Assembly: GCF_013403955.1 (NCBI RefSeq)
Contig: NZ_JABFDG010000005.1
Coordinates: 303,492 to 367,491 of the forward strand
Origin: Winogradskyella vidalii
Lineage (GTDB): Bacteria; Bacteroidota; Bacteroidia; Flavobacteriales; Flavobacteriaceae
DNA length: 64,000 nt
Direction: 5' to 3'
Below the pieces are notes generated by a model. The model was given only the letters and a program-made list of their open reading frames with translations, was not told the DNA's origin and made no database searches. The position numbers and the translations under genes are program-made. Positions within the stretch are counted from its first letter, which is position 1. Each line of letters starts with the position of its first letter. Of this stretch, positions 1 to 8,649 are shown one piece after another.

Positions 1-990
1 CATCCAGACGATACCGAAGAAAATATTAAGGTATGGACAGAATCCATAAAAACAGGTCAAGATTTTTTATTTGAACATCGATTCCGTAAGCATAATGGTG
101 AGTACCGTTGGCAGTTAAGTAGAGCTACGCCTCAAAGAGATGTTAATGGTGTTATTAAACGATGGGTAGGAAGTAGTACTGATATTCAAGAACAAAAAGT
201 ATTTACAGCTAAGCTCGAAAATATGGTGAAACGCAGAACCACTGAGTTAGAAAATAAGAATTTGGATCTCGAAAAAATGAATAAAGAGTTACAATCCTTT
301 GTCTATATTTCTAGTCACGATTTGCAAGAACCGCTTCGTAAAATTCAAACCTTTGCTTCGCGAATCAAAGAAAAAGAGTTAGATAGATTGTCAGATAGTG
401 CTAAGAATTATTTTTCTCGAATGCAAACCTCTGCATTTCGAATGCAAAATTTAATTCAAGATTTAATTGCGTATTCAAGAACTAACGTTCAAGAGAACAC
501 CTTTGAAATTTACAATCTACAAGACATCATAGACGATACCAAAGAAACCTTAAGTGAAGAATTAGAAGCCAAAGAAGTTATTTTCGAACTCGAAAACATT
601 TGTGATGTTCGTATTATAACGATTCAATTTCAACAGGTGATTTTAAATCTCGTAAGTAATTCAATTAAATTTACGAAAGAGGGAACAACTCCTGTCATTA
701 AAATTTCATGTGACATATTAAAAGGAAAGAAAACAGGAATTCCGGCATTAAAAAACAACCGTACCTATTGCCATATCCGTTTTTCTGATAATGGTATTGG
801 CTTTGAACAAGAGTATAACGAAAAAATATTTGAAGTCTTCCAGCGCTTGCATAGTAAAGAAGACTATTCTGGTACTGGTATTGGTTTGGCTATAGTAAAA
901 CGAATTATAGAAAATCACGAGGGCTATATTGTGGCTACAAGTGAATTTGGTAAAGGAGCAACCTTTGATATTTATCTTCCTGAAGACTAA
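1..990 (+). CDS. PAS-domain sensor histidine kinase, 5' end outside window
   Basis: The reading frame is open from the first base, so only the C-terminal ~330 residues are present. The first ~60 residues read as the end of a PAS fold with PAC motif (FEHRFRKHNGEYRW, then WVGSSTDIQEQK). A short coiled coil (KRRTTELENKNLDLEK) leads to a HisKA dimerisation domain with the phospho-acceptor His in SSHDLQEPLRK. A HATPase_c domain follows with N box NLVSNSIKF, G1 DNGIGF and G2 GTGIGLAIV. There is no transmembrane segment in the visible part and no receiver domain. It should autophosphorylate on His and pass phosphate to a response regulator not found next to it. An in-frame Met at base 223 lies inside the linker and is not the start. 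Confidence 0.93.
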   Translation, partial: HPDDTEENIKVWTESIKTGQDFLFEHRFRKHNGEYRWQLSRATPQRDVNGVIKRWVGSSTDIQEQKVFTAKLENMVKRRTTELENKNLDLEKMNKELQSFVYISSHDLQEPLRKIQTFASRIKEKELDRLSDSAKNYFSRMQTSAFRMQNLIQDLIAYSRTNVQENTFEIYNLQDIIDDTKETLSEELEAKEVIFELENICDVRIITIQFQQVILNLVSNSIKFTKEGTTPVIKISCDILKGKKTGIPALKNNRTYCHIRFSDNGIGFEQEYNEKIFEVFQRLHSKEDYSGTGIGLAIVKRIIENHEGYIVATSEFGKGATFDIYLPED

Positions 991-1073
991 ATTACCGAAA
1001 GGAAGAACTAACTTTGCACTTTGCTTGATGATATTATTCAAAATCGAGTGATTTAATAAGAACTAACACCACT

Positions 1074-1403
1074 ATGGAACAATCAGAATTTTTAGAACAA
1101 CATATATTTACCGGTTTAGACAATGTTAATGATAACTTTGAATCTGAAGCGACACATTATTTTTCAGAAACAGATTTTGCAACCGTTTTGGAACGTGCAG
1201 AACACTTTGGGCTAAGCATTTATACTATCGAAGCCCGTTTAGATTCGGAGGTTTTTGGTATTTCTAATCACGAAAAATCAAAAAAGAAAGCCACCGACCC
1301 AAAATGGTATACGCAAGCCTTATCTGATTTTAAGAAACGCCAATCCGGATTAGTTTACGGTGCCACTTACAAAGTGTCTCAAAAACTTTTAGACCGCCAA
1401 TAA
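1074..1403 (+). CDS. conserved hypothetical protein, 109 aa
   Basis: I do not recognise this family. The protein is soluble, acidic in its first half and basic in its second (SKKKATDPKWYTQALSDFKKR). It has no signal peptide, membrane segment or Cys. It lies 83 bases after the histidine kinase and 31 bases before another small gene on the same strand, so the three may share a transcript. Codon use and the tight packing support a real gene; function is unknown. Confidence 0.6.
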   Translation: MEQSEFLEQHIFTGLDNVNDNFESEATHYFSETDFATVLERAEHFGLSIYTIEARLDSEVFGISNHEKSKKKATDPKWYTQALSDFKKRQSGLVYGATYKVSQKLLDRQ

Positions 1404-1434
1404 TAAGCTGCTGATAGTATATAGTTTTAAATGT

Positions 1435-1812
1435 ATGACGTATCAAGATGTATTTATAGAATTTTGGGAACAGGTAAAAGTAAGTATTGATGAAGGTACT
1501 TTTGCTAAATTAACTATGGCTAAAACCATAGGGAAACCTGAGCTAAAGAATATTTTTCTAAGACCCATCTATGCTGAAGATGATTTTAGAGTAATACTAA
1601 AATACAGTTTTAGACCCAAAGAGGTTGAAGATATAGCGGAGGAGATGAGCTTAGAAGCTGCATTACCTATTATAAAGCAGCACATAAAAACTTCATTTCT
1701 ATCCGTGTTACTTTTTACGACGACAAAAGATGTGACTTTTAAAGTGAACAAAAAAGGCATCGGTAGTATTGTAGAAGGGGCTCCAACGTTTAAAAACATA
1801 GTAGAAGGTTAG
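1435..1812 (+). CDS. conserved hypothetical protein, 125 aa
   Basis: This is a soluble protein without signal peptide or recognised motif. The segment EVEDIAEEMSLEAALPIIKQHIKTSFLSVLLFTTTKDVTFKV suggests mixed alpha/beta structure. The start at 1435 follows the previous gene by 31 bases, which suggests co-transcription with it. No family can be assigned from sequence alone. Confidence 0.6.
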   Translation: MTYQDVFIEFWEQVKVSIDEGTFAKLTMAKTIGKPELKNIFLRPIYAEDDFRVILKYSFRPKEVEDIAEEMSLEAALPIIKQHIKTSFLSVLLFTTTKDVTFKVNKKGIGSIVEGAPTFKNIVEG

Positions 1813-1891
1813 AATATTAGCCTTATTATTTCGAATTTTTTATCCTTAGTTTGGTTTTGTTATTTTTACTGCAAATAAACCTATCGAGAAA

Positions 1892-2737
1892 GTGCAGATG
1901 ATAGCATTTAACAAAACCATTGCTTACACTGAAACATGGAAACACACTTTGTGGATCGCTTTATTGGTTGGTGTAATTCTCCCATTATTACTTATTACTT
2001 TAGAGCCTTTTGATACCAGTAATAGTTTTTCTTATAAACACCTAAGGTTAGCAGGGTATGCAATTTGTATTGTTCTGCCTATTCTCGTAGTTCACCCATT
2101 TGAAAATTATGTATATAAGCGGCAAGTGAAGCGTTGGTTTGTGCTAAATGAATTCCTTTATATACTCGTTACGTTATTCTTAATATTTGTATGTTGTTTT
2201 TTCTATCACTTTTATGTGGTTAGTGGAGCTTCTACTTTAAACACATCTTATATCTGGGGCTTTATTGGAACGTTCGGATTGCCGTTTACACCAATTATTG
2301 TGCCTTTGTGGTTGTATCTGCGTTCAAAGTATGGCGTAATTGAAGTGCCACTTCAAGATAAAAAGAATATCGTAGTAGAAAAAAGCATTACGATTCAAGG
2401 CGAAAGTAAATCTGAAACCCTCACTATTTTAGAGTCGGATTTTATCTATGCGCAATCCCAACAAAATTATGTTGAAGTCTTTTATCTCACAAAAGATGGG
2501 GTGCAACAAAAAATGTTTAGAAGTACACTTTCTAACATTATAAAACAATTACCAAATGCATGGCAAGTTCACCGTTCGTATTTAGTGAATTTAGATTTTT
2601 TAACAGCTGTAGAAGGAAATGCTAGAAAGCGTTTCATGAAAATTTCTCATGTCGAAGATAGCATTCCAATTTCCCAGAAGTACTATGCAGCCTTGTCTAA
2701 ACGGCTTTCAAATTCGTCCCAAGACCTTCAAGATTAG
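1892..2737 (+). CDS. LytTR-family transcriptional regulator with membrane-embedded N-terminus
   Basis: The N-terminal ~150 residues contain about four hydrophobic helices (near 20-40, 52-70, 88-110 and 122-145), so the sensor part sits in the inner membrane. The C-terminal ~100 residues form a LytTR DNA-binding domain: SETLTILESDFIYAQSQQNYVEVF, then FRSTLSNIIKQLP, and AWQVHRSYLVNLDF, the usual VHRSylVN motif. LytTR domains bind paired direct repeats in promoters. There is no receiver domain, so the membrane part probably senses the signal directly. A second Met two codons later could be the true start. The target genes are not evident. Confidence 0.85.
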   Translation: MQMIAFNKTIAYTETWKHTLWIALLVGVILPLLLITLEPFDTSNSFSYKHLRLAGYAICIVLPILVVHPFENYVYKRQVKRWFVLNEFLYILVTLFLIFVCCFFYHFYVVSGASTLNTSYIWGFIGTFGLPFTPIIVPLWLYLRSKYGVIEVPLQDKKNIVVEKSITIQGESKSETLTILESDFIYAQSQQNYVEVFYLTKDGVQQKMFRSTLSNIIKQLPNAWQVHRSYLVNLDFLTAVEGNARKRFMKISHVEDSIPISQKYYAALSKRLSNSSQDLQD

Positions 2738-2841
2738 CCCTGAAGTTTCAATTTCGACACAAAATCCTCAGGTTCATCACACTCTTTTTTTTTAGTGGTT
2801 TTTATGCGTTCTATTTGTAGGGAACATTAAAAACAACACCA

Positions 2842-4059
2842 ATGAAAAATTTCAAAATCTTAAGCTTTACAATTTTAATCATAGTATTAACGAGCTGTTC
2901 TTCGCGCAAATATGTTAACTATTTAAAAGACCATACTGAAGTTGTAGAAATGGCAGATACGCTTCAATTTAATTCCTTAGATGATGACTTTTATAATAAC
3001 AAACTCTTTTTTGTAGGAGAGGTTCACGAAGTAGCATCATCACCACGAATTGATTATGCCATGTTCACGCAACTTAACGAGAAAGTAAACATAGACATTT
3101 ACTTAGCGGAGATGGATATTGCCCAAGGCTATTATCTTCAGAAGTATTTAGAAGGCTCAGATGAACATGAATTAAAAGATATTCTTAAAGAATGGGTAGT
3201 TTATATCGGAAGCATCTCCGAGCAATACCGAAACAAATGGGTGAAAATGCGAGCATACTATGCCACACTTCCGGAAGTGTCTAAATTTCAGCTTGTGGCT
3301 ATCGATAAAATTTCAGATTTCAATCTTTTAAGACAATTACTAAATGAGAAATTACCAGTAGCATATCAATCAACAATTCCAACAGATGCTGAAGAATTAA
3401 TAACTTGGTCAGAGCAGGAGTTAAATACCATCATAGCGTCAGAAGAATCAAAGCTAACAATAGAGGATACTAACCTTCTTAAAAACATTCAATTTAATTT
3501 AGCTAACCATAAGAACATAAGGTCTAGAGATCAATTCATGTATCAGAATTTCAAAAGATATTACACACAAAACCATTGGAAAGACGAAAATATTTATGGT
3601 GGTTTTGGATTTGCGCACACTTTACAAGCCTATGATTATAGGTTAGCAGGGAAAATAAAAAATGATACTACGATGCCATATTATAATAAAATGGTAAGCA
3701 TGAATGCCTTATATGTAGATTCTAAATTAACGGTAGATAGTAGGGCATTGCCAAAATTCATGCAAGATAAAGGTCAGGACTTTACACGATTTAAGTATTC
3801 GCAAGATAATCGATTGTTCATGTATATTCAAGGTATAGCGGATTATAAATGTGTAACGGAACCAAATTCTATAAGCTTATTAAAATTAGACGCTAAAGAT
3901 TCACCGTACTTAAATTCTACCCGAGGAACTAAGGTTAAGAAGCTCATCACTATTTGGGATGGTTTGGATATTTTAGAAGGGACTTCCACCACAGATTACG
4001 CGCAATATGTGTTTTTTGTAAGAAATGCCGATTGGATTACGCCTGATGAAAATATATAG
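2842..4059 (+). CDS. putative lipoprotein, ChaN/erythromycin-esterase-like fold uncertain
   Basis: The N-terminus (MKNFKILSFTILIIVLTSCSSRK) is a lipoprotein signal with the lipobox Cys at residue 19. The mature protein has FFVGEVHEVASSPRIDY near residue 57 and IYLAEMDIAQGYYLQKYL near 95. These resemble the metal-site motifs of ChaN and erythromycin-esterase-like proteins, where GE-H and an E in a following strand bind substrate or metal; a later segment GGFGFAHTLQAYDYR would supply another His. The family assignment is inference. It stands alone, with ~100 bases upstream and 300 downstream before ychF. Confidence 0.6.
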   Translation: MKNFKILSFTILIIVLTSCSSRKYVNYLKDHTEVVEMADTLQFNSLDDDFYNNKLFFVGEVHEVASSPRIDYAMFTQLNEKVNIDIYLAEMDIAQGYYLQKYLEGSDEHELKDILKEWVVYIGSISEQYRNKWVKMRAYYATLPEVSKFQLVAIDKISDFNLLRQLLNEKLPVAYQSTIPTDAEELITWSEQELNTIIASEESKLTIEDTNLLKNIQFNLANHKNIRSRDQFMYQNFKRYYTQNHWKDENIYGGFGFAHTLQAYDYRLAGKIKNDTTMPYYNKMVSMNALYVDSKLTVDSRALPKFMQDKGQDFTRFKYSQDNRLFMYIQGIADYKCVTEPNSISLLKLDAKDSPYLNSTRGTKVKKLITIWDGLDILEGTSTTDYAQYVFFVRNADWITPDENI

Positions 4060-4361
4060 TCGCAATCATTCTTTGAAATTCTGAGTTTTAGAAGGGGTCA
4101 TTTCGAACACATGTAAGAATTAGTATGCTTATAATGGATTAAGTTGATGGTATTCCTCGTGCCTTGGAATGACATATTCTGAATTTTTAATATCTGGTAT
4201 TGATTTCAAAAAATATAATTCAAACTATTACACAAATAACTTACATTTGCAGTCGCAAAATTTCTCATACACATGCTTTTTAATTGAAAGAAGTGGTTTT
4301 GAGAAATAAAGTGTTTTATTAATAAGATTCCCGTTTTCACGGGAATGAAAATATATTTTCG
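4060..4361 (+). other. intergenic region with short hairpin ahead of ychF
   Basis: No gene is visible here. A perfect 8-bp inverted repeat, ATTCCCGT then TTTC then ACGGGAAT, lies at 4327-4346, only 15 bases before the ychF start. It has no T-run on the coding side, so it is not a clear terminator. Near-copies of such TTCCCGT/ACGGGAA hairpins are scattered through many flavobacterial genomes, so it may be a dispersed repeat or a structure in the ychF leader. Confidence 0.4.
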
Positions 4362-5456
4362 ATGAAAGCAGGAATCGTAGGATTACCAAACGTAGGAAAG
4401 TCAACGTTATTTAATTGTTTGTCTAACGCTAAAGCGCAAAGTGCCAACTTTCCGTTTTGTACTATAGAACCTAATATTGGTGTGGTAAATGTACCAGACC
4501 CTAGATTAGAAAAGTTAGAAGAATTGGTGAATCCGGAGCGTGTTTTACCAGCAACAGTTGAGATTGTAGATATTGCAGGTTTAGTAAAAGGCGCTTCTAA
4601 AGGTGAAGGTTTAGGAAATCAATTCTTAGCTAATATTAGAGAAACGGATGCAATTTTGCATGTGTTACGTTGTTTTGATAATGAAAATATAGTGCATGTT
4701 GATGGTTCTGTAGATCCTATTAGAGACAAGGAAACTATTGATATGGAATTACAGTTAAAAGATTTAGAAACTGTAGATAAAAAACTAGATAAAGTTAAGC
4801 GTGCTGCAAAAACAGGGAATAAAGACGCACAAAAAGAAGAAGCTATTCTTTTAAAAATTAAAGAAAACTTAGAGGCAGGAGTTTCAGTTAGAGCTTTAGA
4901 ATTTTCTGAGGAAGATTACGAAGAGTTTGTACAGCCATCTCAGTTTATTACCGATAAGCCTGTTATGTATGTGTGTAATGTAGATGAAGGCGCTGCAAAT
5001 ACAGGTAATGCCTATGTAGATAAAGTACGTGAAGCGGTTAAAGATGAAAATGCTGAAGTCTTAGTTTTAGCTGTTGGAACAGAAGCTGATATTAACGAGT
5101 TAGATGACTACGAAGAGCGTCAAATGTTTTTAGCAGATATAGGTTTAGAAGAGCCAGGTTCTGCAAAATTAATTCGTTCTGCATACAAGTTGTTAAATCA
5201 ACAAACCTATTTTACGGCAGGTGTTAAAGAAGTGAGAGCTTGGACGGTTAATGTTGGAGCAACAGGCCCGCAGGCAGCAGGTGTGATTCATACCGATTTT
5301 GAAAAAGGATTTATTAGAGCTGAAGTTATTGCTTACGATGATTATGTACAGTTTGGAAGTGAAGCCAAAGTAAAAGAAGCAGGAAAAATGCGCGTTGAAG
5401 GGAAGAATTACATTGTTAAGGATGGCGATGTGATGCATTTCTTGTTTAATGTGTAA
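4362..5456 (+). CDS. ychF: redox-regulated ATPase/GTPase YchF (Obg family)
   Basis: The 364-residue length is normal for YchF. The P-loop is GLPNVGKST at residues 6-14, the switch region [20 protein letters not shown] follows near 68, and the G4-equivalent position reads NVDEG instead of NKxD, which is why this family prefers ATP. The C-terminal TGS-like domain ([22 protein letters not shown] ... [10 protein letters not shown]) is complete. YchF binds ribosomes and the proteasome-like machinery in stress responses; the exact bacterial role is debated. It is monocistronic. Confidence 0.97.
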   Translation: MKAGIVGLPNVGKSTLFNCLSNAKAQSANFPFCTIEPNIGVVNVPDPRLEKLEELVNPERVLPATVEIVDIAGLVKGASKGEGLGNQFLANIRETDAILHVLRCFDNENIVHVDGSVDPIRDKETIDMELQLKDLETVDKKLDKVKRAAKTGNKDAQKEEAILLKIKENLEAGVSVRALEFSEEDYEEFVQPSQFITDKPVMYVCNVDEGAANTGNAYVDKVREAVKDENAEVLVLAVGTEADINELDDYEERQMFLADIGLEEPGSAKLIRSAYKLLNQQTYFTAGVKEVRAWTVNVGATGPQAAGVIHTDFEKGFIRAEVIAYDDYVQFGSEAKVKEAGKMRVEGKNYIVKDGDVMHFLFNV

Positions 5457-5588
5457 CGGTTTATAGCTTGTTGTGTTTAATCTGTTTGTCTGGTTGAGTG
5501 CAGTTGAAACCTCTTTTACAAGTTTATTCGATTACTCGTCAATGCTTTGTTTTAAGGTTAGTTTCTAAGATGAACTAAATCACATCAA

Positions 5589-6063
5589 ATGCAACCCCAG
5601 AAATCAAAACTTCAATCAACGCAGACTTAAAAACCTGTTTCGATTTGGCTCGCTATATTGATTTTTATCAGCAAAGTCTAGAGCATACTAACAAAAAAGC
5701 ATTGCAGGTAAAACTTCAGGCTTTACAGAATTAGGGGAGTCAGTGACTTGGGAAGCCAAACATTTCGGAATTAAACACAATCTCACGTCAAAAATCACTG
5801 AATTTAATAGTCCGACTTATTTTGTAGATGAAATGGTTTCAGGTGCTTTTATATCGTTTAAGCATGAGCATGTATTTCAGATATAAAACGACAAAGCATT
5901 AATGATTGATAAGTTTTATTTTCAATCGCCTTTTGGAACTTTCGTAAAATAAGTGAATCACTTGTTTTTAAAACGTTACCAGACGAATCTTTTGATGACT
6001 AGGAAAATACTTTTAAATCAAAAAGCGGAAGAATTATCTGGTATAAGCGATAACGAGCAATAG
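5589..6063 (+). pseudogene. decayed SRPBCC-family protein (ligand-binding/cell-division-inhibitor type)
   Basis: Conceptual translation across three lesions restores one protein: INADLKTCFDLARYIDFYQQS, then after a frameshift near 5705 AGKTSGFTELGESVTWEAK and FVDEMVSGAFISFKHEHVF, then in-frame stops near 5884 and 5950, and finally NHLFLKRYQTNLLMTRK. This order is typical of ~150-residue SRPBCC proteins of Bacteroidota (START-like cavity fold). No start codon remains in frame at the 5' end. Two stops plus one frameshift show a gene long out of use. The rest of 5457-6319 holds nothing else I can name. Confidence 0.75.
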
Positions 6064-6319
6064 GTAGATTACCATGTCCTTGGTCATTGAAATGACGGTT
6101 TCATTTAGATTGAGTTTAATTAAGAATATTTTGTCTCTAATTTAGTTAGAATTTGTTGAATTCGTGTCAGGTTTCAGTTATTAAGAGTCAATTTCAACCT
6201 CAATTTTAAGTTCAGCTTCATTTTCTTATAAGTTGTTAATTACTTTACCTAGGCCTTATTTCATTTTTTAAGGCGATAGTCTTATATTAGCCTTTCATCT
6301 TAATGTTTCCAGAATTTCT

Positions 6320-8179
6320 ATGTCAGAACAGACTAACTATACCGAAGATAACATACGCTCACTCGATTGGAAAGAACATATCCGAATGCGACCGGGTATG
6401 TATATCGGAAAATTAGGTGATGGGTCTTCTCCAGATGATGGTATTTATATTCTTCTCAAGGAAGTTCTAGATAACTCTATTGATGAGTATGTGATGGGCG
6501 CTGGTAAGACCATTGAAATTTCAGTGCAAGGCGAGCGTGTTATTGTTAGAGATTATGGTCGTGGAATTCCTCTTGGTAAAGTTGTAGATGTTGTCTCTAA
6601 GATGAATACAGGAGGTAAGTACGATTCTAAAGCCTTTAAGAAATCGGTAGGTTTAAATGGAGTAGGTACCAAAGCGGTAAATGCATTATCGTCTTATTTT
6701 AGAGTGGAATCTACAAGAGATAATAAATCAGCCTCTGCTGAATTTGAGCAAGGGAATCTTACCAATCAAGAGCTCTTAGAAGAAACCAGTCGCAGAAAAG
6801 GAACCAAAGTAAGCTTTATTCCTGATGAGATTATTTTTAAAAAATATAAGTATAGAAACGAGTATATCGTAAAAATGCTTAAAAACTATGTGTATCTAAA
6901 TCCTGGATTAACCATAGTTTTTAATGGTGAAAAATATTTTAGTGAAAATGGTTTAAAGGATTTATTGTCCGAAACTATTAATGAAACGGATTTACTCTAT
7001 CCAATTATTCACTTAAAAGGTGATGATATTGAAGTGGCACTTACACATAGTAAAACTCAATACAGTGAAGAATACCATTCGTTTGTAAATGGACAAAATA
7101 CAACCCAGGGTGGAACACATCTAGCAGCCTATAGAGAGGCTTTAGTTAAAACCATTAGGGAGTTTTATGGAAAAAGTTATGATGCATCCGATATTAGAAA
7201 GTCGGTGGTGTCTGCTATTGCCATAAAAGTGATGGAGCCTGTTTTTGAAAGTCAAACAAAAACAAAACTAGGTTCTACAGATATGGGGGGTGATTTGCCA
7301 ACAGTAAGAACTTATATTAACGATTTTGTAAAAACCTATTTAGATAATTTTTTACATAAAAATCCAGATACTGCTGAAAAAATCCAACGTAAAATCCTTC
7401 AGGCAGAACGTGAGCGCAAAGAATTATCAGGTATTCGAAAGCTAGCTAAAGACCGTGCAAAAAAAGCCAGTCTACACAATAAAAAATTGCGCGATTGCCG
7501 TGTGCATTTTGGAGATACAAAAAATGAACGTTATTTAGAAACCACCCTGTTTATTACAGAGGGAGATTCGGCTTCGGGTAGTATCACTAAATCACGAGAT
7601 GTAAATACGCAAGCTGTTTTTAGTTTAAAAGGAAAGCCTTTAAATAGTTACGGTTTAAGTAAAAAAATTGTTTACGAAAATGAGGAGTTCAACTTGCTCC
7701 AAGCTGCATTAAATATTGAAGAATCTCTTGAGGATTTACGTTACAATAATGTGGTAATTGCAACAGATGCCGATGTTGATGGGATGCACATTCGTTTGTT
7801 ATTGATTACGTTTTTTCTACAGTTTTTTCCTGAAGTGATTAAAGATGGACATTTATATATTTTACAAACCCCTTTATTTAGGGTTCGAAATAAAAAGGAA
7901 ACCATTTATTGTTATTCCGAAGACGAACGTCGTGATGCGATGGAAAAATTAAAGCCAAAACCAGAAATCACTCGATTTAAAGGTTTGGGTGAAATTTCGC
8001 CAGATGAATTTGTGCATTTCATTGGTGAAGATATTCGTTTAGATCCTGTTATGTTAGATAAAGAGATGTCTATAGAAGAATTATTGTCGTTCTACATGGG
8101 GAAAAATACACCAACACGACAAGAATTTATTATTGACAATCTTAAAGTTGAACTTGATGTTGTTGAGGAAGCTATATGA
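6320..8179 (+). CDS. parE: DNA topoisomerase IV subunit B (ParE)
   Basis: This is the ATPase subunit of the type IIA topoisomerase that decatenates daughter chromosomes. The GHKL ATPase has [14 protein letters not shown], the Mg-binding Asn in [10 protein letters not shown], the G-rich lid GRGIPLG and [13 protein letters not shown]. The TOPRIM domain shows [12 protein letters not shown] and the metal-binding DADVDGMHI. The C-terminal RFKGLGEI motif is present. At 619 residues it is the short ParE form and not the longer GyrB. Its stop overlaps the next start (ATGA at 8176-8179), showing translational coupling in a parE-x-parC operon. Confidence 0.96.
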   Translation: MSEQTNYTEDNIRSLDWKEHIRMRPGMYIGKLGDGSSPDDGIYILLKEVLDNSIDEYVMGAGKTIEISVQGERVIVRDYGRGIPLGKVVDVVSKMNTGGKYDSKAFKKSVGLNGVGTKAVNALSSYFRVESTRDNKSASAEFEQGNLTNQELLEETSRRKGTKVSFIPDEIIFKKYKYRNEYIVKMLKNYVYLNPGLTIVFNGEKYFSENGLKDLLSETINETDLLYPIIHLKGDDIEVALTHSKTQYSEEYHSFVNGQNTTQGGTHLAAYREALVKTIREFYGKSYDASDIRKSVVSAIAIKVMEPVFESQTKTKLGSTDMGGDLPTVRTYINDFVKTYLDNFLHKNPDTAEKIQRKILQAERERKELSGIRKLAKDRAKKASLHNKKLRDCRVHFGDTKNERYLETTLFITEGDSASGSITKSRDVNTQAVFSLKGKPLNSYGLSKKIVYENEEFNLLQAALNIEESLEDLRYNNVVIATDADVDGMHIRLLLITFFLQFFPEVIKDGHLYILQTPLFRVRNKKETIYCYSEDERRDAMEKLKPKPEITRFKGLGEISPDEFVHFIGEDIRLDPVMLDKEMSIEELLSFYMGKNTPTRQEFIIDNLKVELDVVEEAI

Positions 8180-8649
8180 GAACTGATAACAGAAAAGTAA
8201 AAAACATCATTGTTTCTATCTATTTTCTATTGGTAGTCATTGCTGTTTTTTTAGCTACCGTTTTTAAATCTTATCATTTATTTGAAGGCAGTTCTTTGTA
8301 TGTCTTTATAGGTTTACTTGTAGCTGTAGTAATTGTGCACTTTATAGCTCGTTTTTTTGAATACGATAGCGATGGTGCTCAAATTATTATCACTAATAGT
8401 GGCTTAATACTTAATGATATTTTTAATTATCGAGAAAATAAAGTGGAAATCGCTAAAGATAAGTTGGCAGGTTTTAGGATTATCAATTATTTCTTTTATA
8501 AAAGTTTGATTATTTATTCGACCCAAAGCAATGGAAAGATATTAAAGGAACGCTTTAATATTACGTTGTTAAAACGTAAAAAAATCAAATACTTAAAGCA
8601 GTCATTGAGGAAGATTATAAAAGAAAACAAAATGCATAAAGAAGGATAA
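8176..8649 (+). CDS. small membrane protein between parE and parC, 157 aa
   Basis: Two hydrophobic helices near residues 11-30 and 38-58 ([15 protein letters not shown] and [20 protein letters not shown]) are followed by a basic cytoplasmic tail. The tail resembles PH-like bacterial membrane proteins: [33 protein letters not shown]. It starts inside the parE stop codon and ends one base before the parC ATG, so all three genes are co-translated. The function is unknown; a link to chromosome segregation is suggested only by position. Confidence 0.7.
   Translation: MRTDNRKVKNIIVSIYFLLVVIAVFLATVFKSYHLFEGSSLYVFIGLLVAVVIVHFIARFFEYDSDGAQIIITNSGLILNDIFNYRENKVEIAKDKLAGFRIINYFFYKSLIIYSTQSNGKILKERFNITLLKRKKIKYLKQSLRKIIKENKMHKEG

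Noticed and set aside
748..1041. Minus-strand frame opposite the histidine kinase
   Set aside because: Shadow of the kinase ATPase domain, with no supporting features.
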